Source: Mariprofundus ferrooxydans PV-1 (GTDB taxonomy: Bacteria > Pseudomonadota > Zetaproteobacteria > Mariprofundales > Mariprofundaceae). From it: DNA of 64,000 nucleotides. This document shows, piece by piece, positions 1-9,347 of the stretch. A program made the translations under genes and the position numbers. Within the stretch, counting starts at the first letter, position 1. Every line of letters begins with the position of its first letter. Under the pieces are notes generated by a model. That model was not told where the DNA came from, did no database searches, and saw only the letters and a list, made by a program, of their open reading frames with translations. The stretch spans positions 876,887-940,886 of the forward strand of contig NZ_DS022295.1 of the NCBI RefSeq assembly GCF_000153765.1, in the 5' to 3' direction.

Positions 1-335
1 CGCGCCTCAACCACCTCATCGAGATAGCAGATAGCGCCGATACGGGCCGCCGTGGTCAGAGGACCATCCAGCCAGCGCGTACCATTGGCATCGAGCAGAT
101 AACGACCAACCAGATCCGACGCAGTCATATCTTCGTTACAAGCCACAGTAATCAAAGGCTTGCCCAGCTTCCACGCCATATGCTCAACAAAACGGGATTT
201 ACCGCAGCCGGTCGGACCTTTTACCATAACCGGGAGACGCGCAGCATAGGCTGCCTCGTAGAGTTCCACTTCATCACCCTGCGGTTGATAGAATGGCTCT
301 GCGTGTACTTTGTACTGCTCTTTATCGGTCGTCAT
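1..335 (-). CDS. cbbQ: CbbQ, MoxR-type AAA+ ATPase for RuBisCO activation (3' end missing)
   Basis: This is the first 111 residues of a CbbQ/NorQ-type MoxR AAA+ ATPase; the rest lies outside the window. With CbbO, CbbQ forms an activase that pulls inhibitory sugar phosphates out of RuBisCO. Visible are Walker A, GPTGCGKS at residues 40-47, and Walker B, ICYLDE at about 102-107. The start at 335 follows a good ribosome site (GGAGGG). It lies downstream of cbbM on the same strand, but a strong terminator at 588-620 separates them, so it probably has its own promoter or depends on read-through. The family call is firm; the pairing with cbbO is expected but not visible. Confidence 0.9.
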   Translation of the reverse strand, partial: MTTDKEQYKVHAEPFYQPQGDEVELYEAAYAARLPVMVKGPTGCGKSRFVEHMAWKLGKPLITVACNEDMTASDLVGRYLLDANGTRWLDGPLTTAARIGAICYLDEVVEA

Positions 336-550
336 TGTATTCCCTCCGGAAAAGATATGTGCTTATGCTAATCGCTACATAAAAAAATGCATGTTTATAA
401 ACGCTTATATAATTCATCAGCCCCGCTTATAAAAATGCCAGGGTATCCATAGATATATTTAAAAACCTGTGCAGGTGACGTGATCGCGCCCTTCCGGATA
501 ATTCGCCATGAAAATGGTTCTTCGCTGATCAGCGGGAAGAAAGGCCCTGC

Positions 551-570
551 CCCCCGCTAGCAGTCTGCCG
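551..570 (+). repeat. Dispersed intergenic repeat, copy 1 (CCCCGCTAGCARTCTGCCG)
   Basis: This matches the consensus CCCCGCTAGCARTCTGCCG that recurs at 12440-12459 and, inverted, at 18941-18960, with a shortened copy at 41425-41438. All four copies lie between genes. It contains the palindrome GCTAGC. Function unknown. Confidence 0.65.
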
Positions 571-587
571 GAAACCCTCGATGAACT

Positions 588-620
588 AAAAAAGGCCCCC
601 ACCGAAGTGGAGGCCTTTTT
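588..620 (-). terminator. Intrinsic terminator of cbbM
   Basis: Read on the minus strand this is AAAGGCC plus CCAC, a TTCG tetraloop, GTGG plus GGCCTTT, ending in a run of T. It begins about 24 bases after the cbbM stop. The A and T runs flank both sides, so it could also stop transcription coming the other way. Confidence 0.88.
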
Positions 621-643
621 GTTGTCGCCTGTTTAGCCTGGAC

Positions 644-2056
644 TTACTTATGTACGCCCAGTTTGTCGCGCCAGCCTGGGTAGAGCTTGTCTGCATCACC
701 TGGGAAGGATTCAAATGCGCGGGCAAACTCACCGTGAGTCTTGGCGTATTCGATCGGATCTGTACCCGACTTCCAGCAGTCATAAGCCTGATCCAGCGAT
801 TTACCACCGGCAGCCGGGCTGTCGATGTGGCCGAAGGAGCCGCCGCCACAGGTATTGATGACGTTGCCGTGACCGAGGTTCTCAAAGAAGCCCGGCAGAC
901 GCAGTGCATTCATGCCACCTGAGATGATCGGAGCAGTCGGCTTCATGCCATACCACTTCTGGTTGAAGTAGTGACCCATGCACTCATCACGTTCCAGCAT
1001 ATATGCCAGCACGGTTTCCTTGCCATGACCTTCCATCTTGCCATAACCCATGGTACCTGTGTGGATACCGGAAGCACCCTGCAGACGGGCGAGCTTCATG
1101 TAGCACAGAGGATCCATACCCATAGGGGACTTGTAAGAAGTTACCGCACCGTGGCCGGCACGGTGGAAGTGCAGGAATGTATCAGGGAATGCACGACGTG
1201 CAGTCGTCACACCGGCAGGGCCGGTCACGAAGCCGTCGATCAGGAATGCAACATGCTTTTCGTTACCGTACTTGGCGAACTCGCTCAGGATATACTCACC
1301 ACGGGCAACACACTCGCCGTGGTAATCGGCGGTAGCATTGGCGGAGAACAGCTTGGCCTGACCCGTTTCCTGCTGGGCACGATCCATGGCTTCTGCAACC
1401 TTGGGAATAACTACCTTCATCGGGCAGAACGGCTGATTAGCCTGCGGCTCATCGTTCTTGATGAAGTCGCCACCCAGCCAGAAATCAAGACATGCCTTGG
1501 CAAACGGCTCAGGACGCAGACCCAGTTTTGGCTTGATGATGGTACCAGAGATGTAGCCGCCATCCACTTCAGGGCGACCCAGTACTTTCCACAAGTCGGC
1601 AATGCCTGCACTTGGACCGTCAAACTTTCTGATCATGCACTCAGGCACCATGAAGTCGAGCATACGCAGACCTTCATGATCGCCCATGCCCTGGTTATTA
1701 CCCAGTATCAGGGACCACATATGGGAAACATTGTAATGACCGTCGATCAGGTTCGGGTCGAACAGTTCAACAGGGTATGCGACCTTCATCAAACCGCCGC
1801 CTGTGACGCCTTCGTCACCAAATGCGGTCTCGTCGATGTCATAGACCAGTGCGTCAACACCACGAGTGAAATCATCGGTCGTGGATACCTCTACATTGGT
1901 ACCGGTTGAGGACTCAGCCGCAATGTGCGCAGCTACTTCCAGAAAACCATAGCCCTTGGCCGGAATTAGTTTATAAGCAACAAGCAGATGCTTGCCGCCT
2001 GCGATCAGGTCTGCTTCGTTCAGACTAAGATCGGCGTAACGATTCGATTGGTCCAT
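644..2056 (-). CDS. cbbM: Ribulose-1,5-bisphosphate carboxylase/oxygenase, form II
   Basis: This is the CO2-fixing enzyme of the Calvin cycle, form II (large subunit only, no small subunit gene nearby). At 470 residues it has the usual family length. Catalytic elements are visible: the lysine of [10 protein letters not shown] (K175), the carbamylated lysine and metal-binding acids in [10 protein letters not shown] (K200, D202, E203), and the loop 6 stretch [10 protein letters not shown]. The start at 2056 is followed by a typical form II N-terminus. It diverges from the LysR-type gene cbbR, its probable activator, and ends in a strong terminator. Form II enzymes have low CO2/O2 specificity, which fits a low-oxygen habitat. 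Confidence 0.98.
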   Translation of the reverse strand: MDQSNRYADLSLNEADLIAGGKHLLVAYKLIPAKGYGFLEVAAHIAAESSTGTNVEVSTTDDFTRGVDALVYDIDETAFGDEGVTGGGLMKVAYPVELFDPNLIDGHYNVSHMWSLILGNNQGMGDHEGLRMLDFMVPECMIRKFDGPSAGIADLWKVLGRPEVDGGYISGTIIKPKLGLRPEPFAKACLDFWLGGDFIKNDEPQANQPFCPMKVVIPKVAEAMDRAQQETGQAKLFSANATADYHGECVARGEYILSEFAKYGNEKHVAFLIDGFVTGPAGVTTARRAFPDTFLHFHRAGHGAVTSYKSPMGMDPLCYMKLARLQGASGIHTGTMGYGKMEGHGKETVLAYMLERDECMGHYFNQKWYGMKPTAPIISGGMNALRLPGFFENLGHGNVINTCGGGSFGHIDSPAAGGKSLDQAYDCWKSGTDPIEYAKTHGEFARAFESFPGDADKLYPGWRDKLGVHK

Positions 2057-2228
2057 TAGAATGTACCCTCCAAGTTTAGTTTGTTACAAGGAAGCTTCCG
2101 CCCCCCACCTTCGCGGTCAGGCATCATATGCCTTTCACCCGACGATGGGAAGTCTATAAATAGCTTTCATAATGTAAAATCAATGGTTATGATTTTTGAT
2201 ATAAATAAATCTTATGCGGGTGGTTTTT
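2057..2228. promoter_or_regulatory. Divergent cbbM/cbbR promoter region with AT-rich inverted repeat
   Basis: This 172-base gap separates the divergent cbbM and cbbR. The half nearer cbbR is AT-rich and contains the inverted repeat TCATAA (2167-2172) / TTATGA (2187-2192). CbbR proteins bind AT-rich dyads with T-N11-A cores in exactly this kind of shared promoter. The precise operator is not established from sequence alone. Confidence 0.5.
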
Positions 2229-3140
2229 ATGCACATCTCACTCAAACAATTCAAAATCATCGAAGCCGTAGTCGACTATAACAGCTACACTGAAGCCGCC
2301 AAAGCACTGTACATGACCCAGCCGGCGGTTTCCATGCAGATCAAACAGATAGAGGGACAGCTCGGCCTGCAACTGTTTGAACGCAGTGGCAAACAGATCA
2401 AAGCCACCGAGGCCGGGAAGGAGTTGTTACACTACGCCCGCAATATCCGTCAGCAAATGGAAGAGGCCAAAACCGTACTGGAAGAGCTCAAGGGGTTGAA
2501 ACGCGGCAAACTGCATCTGACCATGGCATCAACTGCCAGCTATTTTGCGCCGCGTTTACTCGCGGCATTTCACCATCAGTATCCCGGCGTCAAGGTCACA
2601 CTGGATGTCACCAATCGTTCCGGCCTGCTTGATGCACTGGACAATAATACGACCGATATGGCCATTATGGGACGTCCTCCGGAGGGTCATGCGTTGACAG
2701 GCATCCCCTTTCTCGACAACCCGCTGGTGGTTATTGCATGGCCGGAGCACCCGCTGGCTTGCAGCGACTCCATTCCCCTCTCGGACGTGGCGGATGAATC
2801 TTTTATCGTCCGGGAGGCGGCCTCAGGCACCCGTATGGCCACCGAACGCTATTTTTCCGAGCATCGCCTGAGCCTGACGCCGGGCATGGAGATGAACCGT
2901 TCCGAGGCCATCAAGCAGGCGGTCATGGCTGAACTGGGACTGGGCATTGTATCGCTGCACACCATTGAGATGGAGCTCACCCTGAAGCGGCTGGTTATAC
3001 TGAAGGTGGAGGATTTCCCCATCATGCGCCACTGGTATATCGTTCATCGCAACAACAAACGTTTTGCCGCTATCCAGAAGGTATTCAGGGATTTTGCCGT
3101 CAGTGAATCCCGCTCGCTACTGCAGTTTCCGGCCTATTGA
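2229..3140 (+). CDS. cbbR: LysR-family regulator CbbR
   Basis: This LysR-type regulator has an N-terminal winged helix-turn-helix (EAAKALYMTQPAVSMQIKQ at about residues 22-40) and a substrate-binding-like C-terminal domain. It is 303 residues from the chosen start, where the protein begins MHISLKQF as CbbR proteins usually do. An ATG 15 bases upstream (2214) is possible, but the GGGTGG purine stretch suits the later start. Its place divergent from cbbM is the classical arrangement for the RuBisCO activator, which senses Calvin-cycle intermediates or NADPH. The LysR family is certain and the CbbR role very likely from position. Confidence 0.92.
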   Translation: MHISLKQFKIIEAVVDYNSYTEAAKALYMTQPAVSMQIKQIEGQLGLQLFERSGKQIKATEAGKELLHYARNIRQQMEEAKTVLEELKGLKRGKLHLTMASTASYFAPRLLAAFHHQYPGVKVTLDVTNRSGLLDALDNNTTDMAIMGRPPEGHALTGIPFLDNPLVVIAWPEHPLACSDSIPLSDVADESFIVREAASGTRMATERYFSEHRLSLTPGMEMNRSEAIKQAVMAELGLGIVSLHTIEMELTLKRLVILKVEDFPIMRHWYIVHRNNKRFAAIQKVFRDFAVSESRSLLQFPAY

Positions 3141-3160
3141 GCGCCTGCCCCCCGACTGCT

Positions 3161-4813
3161 TTATGGCACCTCAACCTGCTGCGCATCCGGCAGTGGCTCA
3201 CTCACCGGGTGAACAGCCTCGGAAAAGTCACGCAGGGCGGCCTGCCCCTTGATCGCATGTTTAACCAGTCGTTCTATCGTTTTCATCAACTCAATCAGGG
3301 TTACCATTTGACGCCCGCTTAACTGGCCTGATGCACCGGCACGCAGCAACAGTGACTTGCTTGTTTCATAATGTCTTTCCAGCATCTGCCTGTCTGAAAT
3401 ATCGCTCTCGGTTACGACCTTCGCCTTGTCGGTGTTCAACACCCCGATCGCAAACTTGCGCATATCGGCCAGTGCCAACGCCAGTTCATCGGATACCTCT
3501 GCCTCCTGGCTCTGCTGCTGATCGACTTCAGCAGCCAGTTCAGCCATTTCGACAAAATAGCGTGTAGCCGCCAGTGCCTTAGGCAGAGCCTCGGCGATAT
3601 CTTCCGGCAGGTTGCCTCGTCGCAACTTGGATGTAAATTTACCCACTGCATTACTCAGATTATCCAGCACAAACCGGTCAGCGCTGATACGCGGGCTGAG
3701 GCTGCCCTCGGTATTGATCGCATCTTCTGCAACCTTGATACTGATTCGCTCAATCCGCTGCAGCTCGCGAACCAGCGCACCGTGCGCAAGCTCCGGTGTA
3801 TCAATCAGTGTATCATCAAGAAATTGGGGCCGGCTCTCATCCTCTTCAGCTGCACGAAAACGGGTTTTAAGAAAACTGACCAGATGGTTGGTAAATGGCA
3901 GCATCAACAGTACGCCCAGCAGATTGAAAATGGTATGGAACAGGGCCAGGGATGTGGCAGCACCGCCATCAATGATCCATTTATGCTGTAACTGACCAAC
4001 CAGAAACAGCAGCAATGGCAGAATAATCACTGCAACAACCGCTGTCGCGATATTGAAAATCACATGCGCTGCGGCCATACGTTTGGCATTCGGCGTAGCT
4101 CCGATCGCCGCCAGCACAGCCGTAGATGTTGTACCGACATTGGCGCCAATCACCATGCATGCAGCTGCCGGCAGTGCAATAACGCCGCTGGCGGCGGCCG
4201 TCAGTGTCATGGCAATCGAGGCACTGGAGGATTGCATCACCAGCGTCATCAGAAAGCCGACGCCGACAAATACAATCATACCAAGCAAGCCTCCCTCATC
4301 GAGCGCAGCCAGTGAAAATGCGCCTTCCAGACCGGAGAAACCCGCTTTCATCAGATCAATACCGAGAAAGAACAGACCGAAACCGGCGAGCACCTTGCCA
4401 ATCGCAGCGTAACGGCCCTGCTTCATCAGCATCGTCATCAACATGCCGATGCCGATAGCCGGCAGCGCAAATATTTTAATCTCGACATGAAAACCGATGA
4501 TGGCCACCAGCCAACCGGTCATCGTCGTTCCCAGATTGCTGCCATAGGTTACGCGCACGGCTTGCTTGAGTTTCATCAGGCCGGCATTAACAAAACCGAT
4601 AGAAGCCACTGTCACGGCACTGGATGACTGCACCAGAGAGGTAATCAGTGCACCGGCAACAATGCCGCGCAGAGGCGTACTGGTCGAACGACTGAGTATC
4701 AGCTGCAATGATTTTCCGGCAGACTGCTTAAGACCATCGGTCATTAACTGCATTCCCAGCAGAAACAGCCCGACACCACCCGCCAATCCGGTAAATATCT
4801 GCCAACTCAACAT
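3161..4813 (-). CDS. Na+/phosphate cotransporter family protein with PhoU-like tail (NptA/YjbB type)
   Basis: The N-terminal two thirds is a membrane domain with the duplicated signature of the Na/Pi family: LVQSSSAVTVASIGF in the first repeat and LVMQSSSASIAMTLTAA in the second, each followed by a glycine-rich helix. The last about 200 residues are helical and charged like PhoU. Such proteins move inorganic phosphate, in bacteria often outward. The start at 4813 (MLSWQIF) sits close behind GGAGG; an ATG at 4846 would add 11 residues. The stop faces that of cbbR only 20 bases away. It lies 67 bases downstream of the two unrecognised genes at 4881-6820 and may be co-transcribed with them. Confidence 0.9.
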   Translation of the reverse strand: MLSWQIFTGLAGGVGLFLLGMQLMTDGLKQSAGKSLQLILSRSTSTPLRGIVAGALITSLVQSSSAVTVASIGFVNAGLMKLKQAVRVTYGSNLGTTMTGWLVAIIGFHVEIKIFALPAIGIGMLMTMLMKQGRYAAIGKVLAGFGLFFLGIDLMKAGFSGLEGAFSLAALDEGGLLGMIVFVGVGFLMTLVMQSSSASIAMTLTAAASGVIALPAAACMVIGANVGTTSTAVLAAIGATPNAKRMAAAHVIFNIATAVVAVIILPLLLFLVGQLQHKWIIDGGAATSLALFHTIFNLLGVLLMLPFTNHLVSFLKTRFRAAEEDESRPQFLDDTLIDTPELAHGALVRELQRIERISIKVAEDAINTEGSLSPRISADRFVLDNLSNAVGKFTSKLRRGNLPEDIAEALPKALAATRYFVEMAELAAEVDQQQSQEAEVSDELALALADMRKFAIGVLNTDKAKVVTESDISDRQMLERHYETSKSLLLRAGASGQLSGRQMVTLIELMKTIERLVKHAIKGQAALRDFSEAVHPVSEPLPDAQQVEVP

Positions 4814-4880
4814 AGCCTCCACTTCATCGATCTCATACCGCCACACAGATGGTAGCGCCTGATCGGCACGAATGCACCGC

Positions 4881-6482
4881 TTATTCTTGTTGTGCTGCCA
4901 GCAGGCGAGGCGCCCAATAATGGATACTTTGATAGAGTTTTAGCAGCGCCATTAACAGAGCAACCCAACCGGTAAGCAGGCCCTGCCTCAACAAGCCGAC
5001 AAGGATATCGAGCAACTCGGCCAGACAACGGCAGGAGATGGCGAACATTGCTGAGCGTTTACGCAGCCGGCCTGCCATCGCGTTGGCAAGCTCTGAACTA
5101 TCCGAGTGATCGAGCAGCAGTCTGAAATCAAAGTCCCGGTCGTGAATCATCAGCGAAGCGATCGGAGCCTCTGTATGGCCCGGCGCATAAAAGCGCATAA
5201 CCGGTTGCGAGAAAAAACGGATGGATTCGTCCACTCCTCGAATGACCATCTGCATAGCCTCATAGGCGTTGATGATATAGTGATATGCCAGTCGTGCGAT
5301 ATTCCCCAGCCATGCCACAGCTCTGCCCGCCACCCTTTTAAGCATCGCTCTGAACCAGCGCCATGTACGCCGGATACCATCCCATATTCGGGAGCCGATC
5401 ACATGCAACTGATTCCACACCTGCTGCATCAGAGCAGGCTTATCTGTTATCTCCTCCTCCAGACGGGAAAACAGAATCGCACTCTCCGTACCCGCTTCTG
5501 CATCGGCAGCATCGGCATGCAGGCTGGAGAACAGGGCAGGGTAAGTTCTCTTCACCAGCTTGACAGCCTTCAGCTCAGCCTGAAAGCGCGTCATGCCACT
5601 GTCGATCCAGTACTGCGTCAGCGCATTTCGCAATCTGGTTTTCTTCAGATCCAGTGCCCTGACGTCAGATACAATCACCTCACCACCTGCATATCCATCC
5701 GGTGTGATATCGTAACCGAGCAGCCACAACTCAATCTTGGCCATTCCCAGAACAAACGGTTTGATGCTGACTTTATCTACATACAGATCCGGTGGCTTGC
5801 TGAGCGCCAGCATAGACACCAATGCATCCTGATCAAAAAGCAGCTCCAACGTTTCCGGACACAGCTCCGGCTTGAGTGTGCCATTGTTCACACCCAGTAA
5901 GCTACATACTCCGACAAATCCATTCAGTGCAGCTTCAAGGCAGGCTCTCTCCGAGATGACCGATAGATGATCCCTCGCCAGCCCGAGCGCAAACAGGCGC
6001 AAGCCGACTGCGCGTACCAGCGCCGGGCAAGCCACATCGCCCGCGAACCAACGTTCCATATCTAAAGGCTGCTCGAAGCTGACCAGCTCCTGCAGCGCAG
6101 CCCATGTCTGCTCCCCCACCCAGCCATCAACAACGAATGATGCAACGCTCAATCGGGCATCCTGCTGAAATGCCGTAATCGCAGACATCAGTTGTGGTCC
6201 CAACGCTGCCCGACCACTGTCCCGCTCAAGATAACCCAGTAAAAAAAGCCTGTTGCGTATGGTCCTTAAGCGGGACCTGGAGTACTCACTGGCAGATTCG
6301 GGTCTGGTCGCAGGTAAAGGCGTGATAATATGATCCCGACTCGCCTGATCCATGGCTTCGGCCAACAAACCGTACTGCTCCAGCACCGGTTTCGACAGCA
6401 GCGGCGGCATGCGCTTGCGACCTGCTGCTATCGATCGACGAAAACTCTCCGGCCCGGCGGCCAGATTCACCTGCCCAGTCAC
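4881..6482 (-). CDS. Unrecognised protein with a peptidoglycan-binding-like domain
   Basis: I do not recognise this 533-residue protein as a whole. Residues about 70-132 look like a peptidoglycan-binding domain of the PG_binding_1 type: a helix with RLFLLGYL, then ITAFQQD, then VDGWVGEQTWAAL, which matches the usual DGxxGxxTxxAL ending. No signal peptide is evident. The middle is mixed alpha/beta without a motif I know. The C-terminal 150 residues are rich in tryptophan, arginine and long hydrophobic helices (one near 495-520), suggesting membrane contact. Its start overlaps the stop of the small upstream gene by ATGA, so the two are translated together. A role at the cell envelope is plausible but inferred. 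Confidence 0.72.
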   Translation of the reverse strand: MTGQVNLAAGPESFRRSIAAGRKRMPPLLSKPVLEQYGLLAEAMDQASRDHIITPLPATRPESASEYSRSRLRTIRNRLFLLGYLERDSGRAALGPQLMSAITAFQQDARLSVASFVVDGWVGEQTWAALQELVSFEQPLDMERWFAGDVACPALVRAVGLRLFALGLARDHLSVISERACLEAALNGFVGVCSLLGVNNGTLKPELCPETLELLFDQDALVSMLALSKPPDLYVDKVSIKPFVLGMAKIELWLLGYDITPDGYAGGEVIVSDVRALDLKKTRLRNALTQYWIDSGMTRFQAELKAVKLVKRTYPALFSSLHADAADAEAGTESAILFSRLEEEITDKPALMQQVWNQLHVIGSRIWDGIRRTWRWFRAMLKRVAGRAVAWLGNIARLAYHYIINAYEAMQMVIRGVDESIRFFSQPVMRFYAPGHTEAPIASLMIHDRDFDFRLLLDHSDSSELANAMAGRLRKRSAMFAISCRCLAELLDILVGLLRQGLLTGWVALLMALLKLYQSIHYWAPRLLAAQQE

Positions 6483-6820
6483 TGTTTCGTGGTCAACCCT
6501 GCCATGCCGCCGAACAGGGACAGCAATCCATGACGTGTCTCAATACCCGCTTTCACCGCAGCGTCATGCACTCGCTGGATATGGTCGGGAAACGCCTTTT
6601 CAGGGATCAGGTTTACCGCGTCGCCATCACACATCATTTTGGTGACGGCCACCAGTTTAATCTTGCCGTTCGCCACTCCATGCTTCTTGATGTATGCCTC
6701 AAAATCGCCAAGCTGCCCTTCAGTGTTCACTTCAATGTCACCGACGTAAGTATGCACCTCCAGCGACGAGAGGTCCTCTAATGTATCATCCAGTTTCTTC
6801 AACGCGTCTTTCAGCGACAT
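6479..6820 (-). CDS. Small hypothetical protein co-translated with the PG-binding-like protein
   Basis: This 113-residue soluble protein begins with a short amphipathic helix (LKDALKKLDDTLEDLSS) followed by an alternating strand pattern and a helix rich in charged residues. It has no signal peptide and no known catalytic motif; one cysteine is present (MMCDGD). It has a strong ribosome site (GGAGGAG, spaced about 5) and overlaps the next gene by four bases. The tight coupling suggests the two products work together. I do not recognise the family. Confidence 0.75.
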   Translation of the reverse strand: MSLKDALKKLDDTLEDLSSLEVHTYVGDIEVNTEGQLGDFEAYIKKHGVANGKIKLVAVTKMMCDGDAVNLIPEKAFPDHIQRVHDAAVKAGIETRHGLLSLFGGMAGLTTKQ

Positions 6821-7047
6821 ATTCTCCTCCTGTCAGGTGCGGGCGCTCCGGCGACAGACCGGGTGGGCAAACCTCTGAAGCATTCCCTCCCTGAAATATT
6901 CACTCTGGTTGGTATAGCCGATGGCATCACCGATTGCAACGTGAGCCGGGCTTCGTACGACGGCTGCATCGACTCTTACCACTGCACGCCAAACAAAAAA
7001 CATCATGATGGTTTCCCGCTGGCCGGTTTTACTTCAGATTTGCCGCC

Positions 7048-7758
7048 ATGAAGCACGATGCCATTTACACAGAAGCGATTCACGATCAGGGGTTCACCTT
7101 TGACGACAAGGTTGTTTCGGTCTTTGCCGATATGATCAGCCGCTCTGTCCCCGGCTATGCGCAAACATTGCAGATGGTCGAGCTGCTGGCGCACCGCTAT
7201 GCACAGCAGGATTCAAACCTGTTCGATCTCGGCTGCTCGCTCGGTGCCGCCACCATGGCCTTAAGCCGGGGATCGGCCGGTCGTGCATGCCGTGTTATCG
7301 GCGTGGACAACTCCCCTGCCATGGTCAGCCGTTGTCGGCAGATGCTCTGCGACGAAGCTGTAGAGATTCGTTGTCAGGATATTCTCGATACCGAGATCGA
7401 TAATGCATCGGTAGTTGTGCTGAATTTCGTGCTGCAGTTTATTGATGTGCAACAGCGGCAGATACTGCTGGAGCATATTCACCGGGGACTGCGCCCCGGC
7501 GGCATCCTGATTCTGTCGGAAAAGATCGCCTTTACCGATGCGGAGGAGAACAAACGCCAGATCGAACTGCATGAGGCATTCAAGCGCGCCCACGGCTACT
7601 CCGAGCTGGAGGTCAGCCGCAAACGCACGGCACTGGAAAACGTGCTGATTCCGGAAACGCTGACCACACATCATCAGCGCCTGGGTGATGCCGGCTTTTC
7701 TGCTGCATCCACCTGGTTTCAGTGTTTCAACTTTGCCTCGATTATCGCCTGGAAATGA
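7048..7758 (+). CDS. cmoA: Carboxy-S-adenosyl-L-methionine synthase CmoA
   Basis: CmoA converts S-adenosylmethionine and prephenate to carboxy-SAM, the donor CmoB uses to make 5-oxyacetyluridine at the wobble base of tRNAs. The protein has 236 residues, close to the family norm, with the class I methyltransferase motif LFDLGCSLGAAT at about residues 55-66 and the VIGVDNSPAMV strand. Its stop overlaps the cmoB start by ATGA, the usual arrangement of the pair. The 227 bases upstream hold the divergent promoters for this gene and for the minus-strand operon that starts at 6820. Confidence 0.95.
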   Translation: MKHDAIYTEAIHDQGFTFDDKVVSVFADMISRSVPGYAQTLQMVELLAHRYAQQDSNLFDLGCSLGAATMALSRGSAGRACRVIGVDNSPAMVSRCRQMLCDEAVEIRCQDILDTEIDNASVVVLNFVLQFIDVQQRQILLEHIHRGLRPGGILILSEKIAFTDAEENKRQIELHEAFKRAHGYSELEVSRKRTALENVLIPETLTTHHQRLGDAGFSAASTWFQCFNFASIIAWK

Positions 7759-8753
7759 GTATGCACAAACAGATAGAACCATTCGACGGGTTAGCGCAGT
7801 GGCTGCCCGCATCACCGCTGCAACCCCATAGCGATGCCATAGAGGAGGTTGTTACCCGCGCCTTCGCGCAGGCGGCACAACATGGCGATTATCCGCGCTG
7901 GCAGCAGGCGCTGACAGCACTGCCGGCCGTGATCCCCTCTCTGGTGGCGCTTGATAGCGACAGCGTATGCATCGGCCGTGCCTCAGACTGCACCGATGCC
8001 GAGCATGCGCAGCTACTCACCGCCCTGCGCACCTTCCATCCGTGGCGCAAGGGTCCGTTCGATTTTTTCGGCATTCACATTGATACCGAGTGGCGCTCGG
8101 ACTGGAAATGGAATCGTCTGAAAGATGCCATTACTCCGCTGGACGGTCGTTGCGTACTCGATATCGGTTGCGGCTCGGGCTATCACTGCTGGCGCATACG
8201 CGGAGCCGGTGCCGCCTATGTGGCAGGCATTGACCCGACCATCCTGTTTCTGATGCAGTTTCGCGCCGCTCAGAACTATATCCGGGATAACGCCGTACAG
8301 TTCTGGCCGATCGGCATTGATGAGCTACCGCCTCAGATGGCCTGCTTCGATACGGTGTTCTCGATGGGCATCCTTTATCATCGTCGCTCGCCGCTCGATC
8401 ACCTGCTGCAACTTAAAGGACTGCTGCGAGGTGGTGGCGAGCTGGTACTGGAAACACTGGTGGTGGAGGGCGATGAACAGAGATGCCTGATACCTGCCGG
8501 CCGGTACGCCAAGATGCGCAATACGTGGTTTCTGCCATCGGTAGCGATGCTGAAAATATGGCTCGGCCGCAGCGGCTTTACCAACATCCGGCAGGTGGAT
8601 CTCAGCCCGACAACGACTAAAGAGCAGCGCTCCACCGACTGGATGCGTTTTGAATCACTGGCCGATTACCTCGACCCGACCGATCCGACCCGCACTGTTG
8701 AAGGCTACCCCGCCCCGCTGCGCGCGATTCTGACCGCAACCAGACAGGGCTAA
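7755..8753 (+). CDS. cmoB: tRNA U34 carboxymethyltransferase CmoB
   Basis: CmoB transfers the carboxymethyl group from carboxy-SAM to 5-hydroxyuridine-34 in tRNA. The 332-residue protein shows the characteristic RKGPFDFFGIHIDTEWRSDW stretch before the methyltransferase fold and the SAM-binding motif VLDIGCGSGYHCWR, then SMGILYHRRSPLDHL. The start at 7755 is chosen because it overlaps the cmoA stop (ATGA) and matches the family N-terminus. Confidence 0.96.
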   Translation: MSMHKQIEPFDGLAQWLPASPLQPHSDAIEEVVTRAFAQAAQHGDYPRWQQALTALPAVIPSLVALDSDSVCIGRASDCTDAEHAQLLTALRTFHPWRKGPFDFFGIHIDTEWRSDWKWNRLKDAITPLDGRCVLDIGCGSGYHCWRIRGAGAAYVAGIDPTILFLMQFRAAQNYIRDNAVQFWPIGIDELPPQMACFDTVFSMGILYHRRSPLDHLLQLKGLLRGGGELVLETLVVEGDEQRCLIPAGRYAKMRNTWFLPSVAMLKIWLGRSGFTNIRQVDLSPTTTKEQRSTDWMRFESLADYLDPTDPTRTVEGYPAPLRAILTATRQG

Positions 8754-8765
8754 AGATGCCTGAAC

Positions 8766-8784
8766 CGGGAGATACTGACTCCCG
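8766..8784. terminator. Hairpin between convergent cmoB and lipoprotein gene
   Basis: A six-base stem CGGGAG / CTCCCG with a seven-base loop follows the cmoB stop by 12 bases, between two convergent genes. There is no T run, so it is at best a weak terminator. Confidence 0.3.
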
Positions 8785-8802
8785 CCGGGAATCAGCCTGT
8801 TC

Positions 8803-9231
8803 TTAACCGGCCGCTCTGGCCTTAAATACGTGTCCGGCAATCGTCAGTTTGTCGTTTTCAATACCCTTGAATACCGTAATGACTTCGCTGATCGTGCCAT
8901 TTTCAAACACCAGCGTATAACCATAAATATAATAGTCGCCGCGATATCGGGGGTCCTTCTGCATGAAAGACTTACGCGCCTGCTTCAGGCTGCCGTAGCG
9001 CTCATGAAGAGCGGCAAGTGTATGTCGCCACCCGGTGCTGGAGTGATCCTTGAAAAACTCAGGACCATAGAGGGCGAGTACCGCATCCAGATTATTTGCC
9101 TTAAGCGCGTCGTGATATTGGCTAACAAGCTGATCTGCTTCCACCTGATTGGAGGCGTCATAGATGCTGCAACCGTTCACAAACAGAGGCAGTATAAAAA
9201 ACAGGGCAATAAACAGACGCTTCAAAGGCAT
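8803..9231 (-). CDS. Hypothetical small lipoprotein, NTF2/SnoaL-like
   Basis: This 142-residue protein begins with a lipoprotein signal peptide (KRLFIALFFILPLFVNGC, lipobox cysteine at about residue 21), so it should be anchored in a membrane facing the periplasm. The mature part (YHDALKANNLDAVLALYGPEF, then alternating strands) resembles the NTF2/SnoaL cone fold, usually used for small ligand or protein binding. The start at 9231 is preceded by GGAGG, though closely spaced; an upstream in-frame ATG at 9294 would spoil the signal peptide. No operon partner. Confidence 0.75.
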   Translation of the reverse strand: MPLKRLFIALFFILPLFVNGCSIYDASNQVEADQLVSQYHDALKANNLDAVLALYGPEFFKDHSSTGWRHTLAALHERYGSLKQARKSFMQKDPRYRGDYYIYGYTLVFENGTISEVITVFKGIENDKLTIAGHVFKARAAG

Positions 9232-9347
9232 ACCTCCGTGGAATCGATCAATAGTAAGCGGCACGGGCCCCGTGGCAACCGAATATCGCGTCATTCCCCT
9301 GCCCGTTTGACGACTACACCAGCCCGTGCGATGTCAAACCCGCACCA

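Larger units (their letters stand above)
336..643. other. cbbM-cbbQ intergenic region
   Basis: These 308 bases hold no convincing gene. The part next to cbbQ (about 370-470) is very AT-rich and contains CGCTTATA twice (near 411 and 424), which would suit a promoter or a LysR-type binding region for cbbQ. The part next to cbbM holds the terminator at 588-620 and a copy of a dispersed intergenic repeat at 551-570. Confidence 0.5.

Noticed and set aside
971-1909. A 312-codon open frame antisense to cbbM
   Set aside because: It lies wholly inside the certain cbbM gene on the other strand; its translation has no family pattern and its codon use follows from the GC pattern of cbbM.
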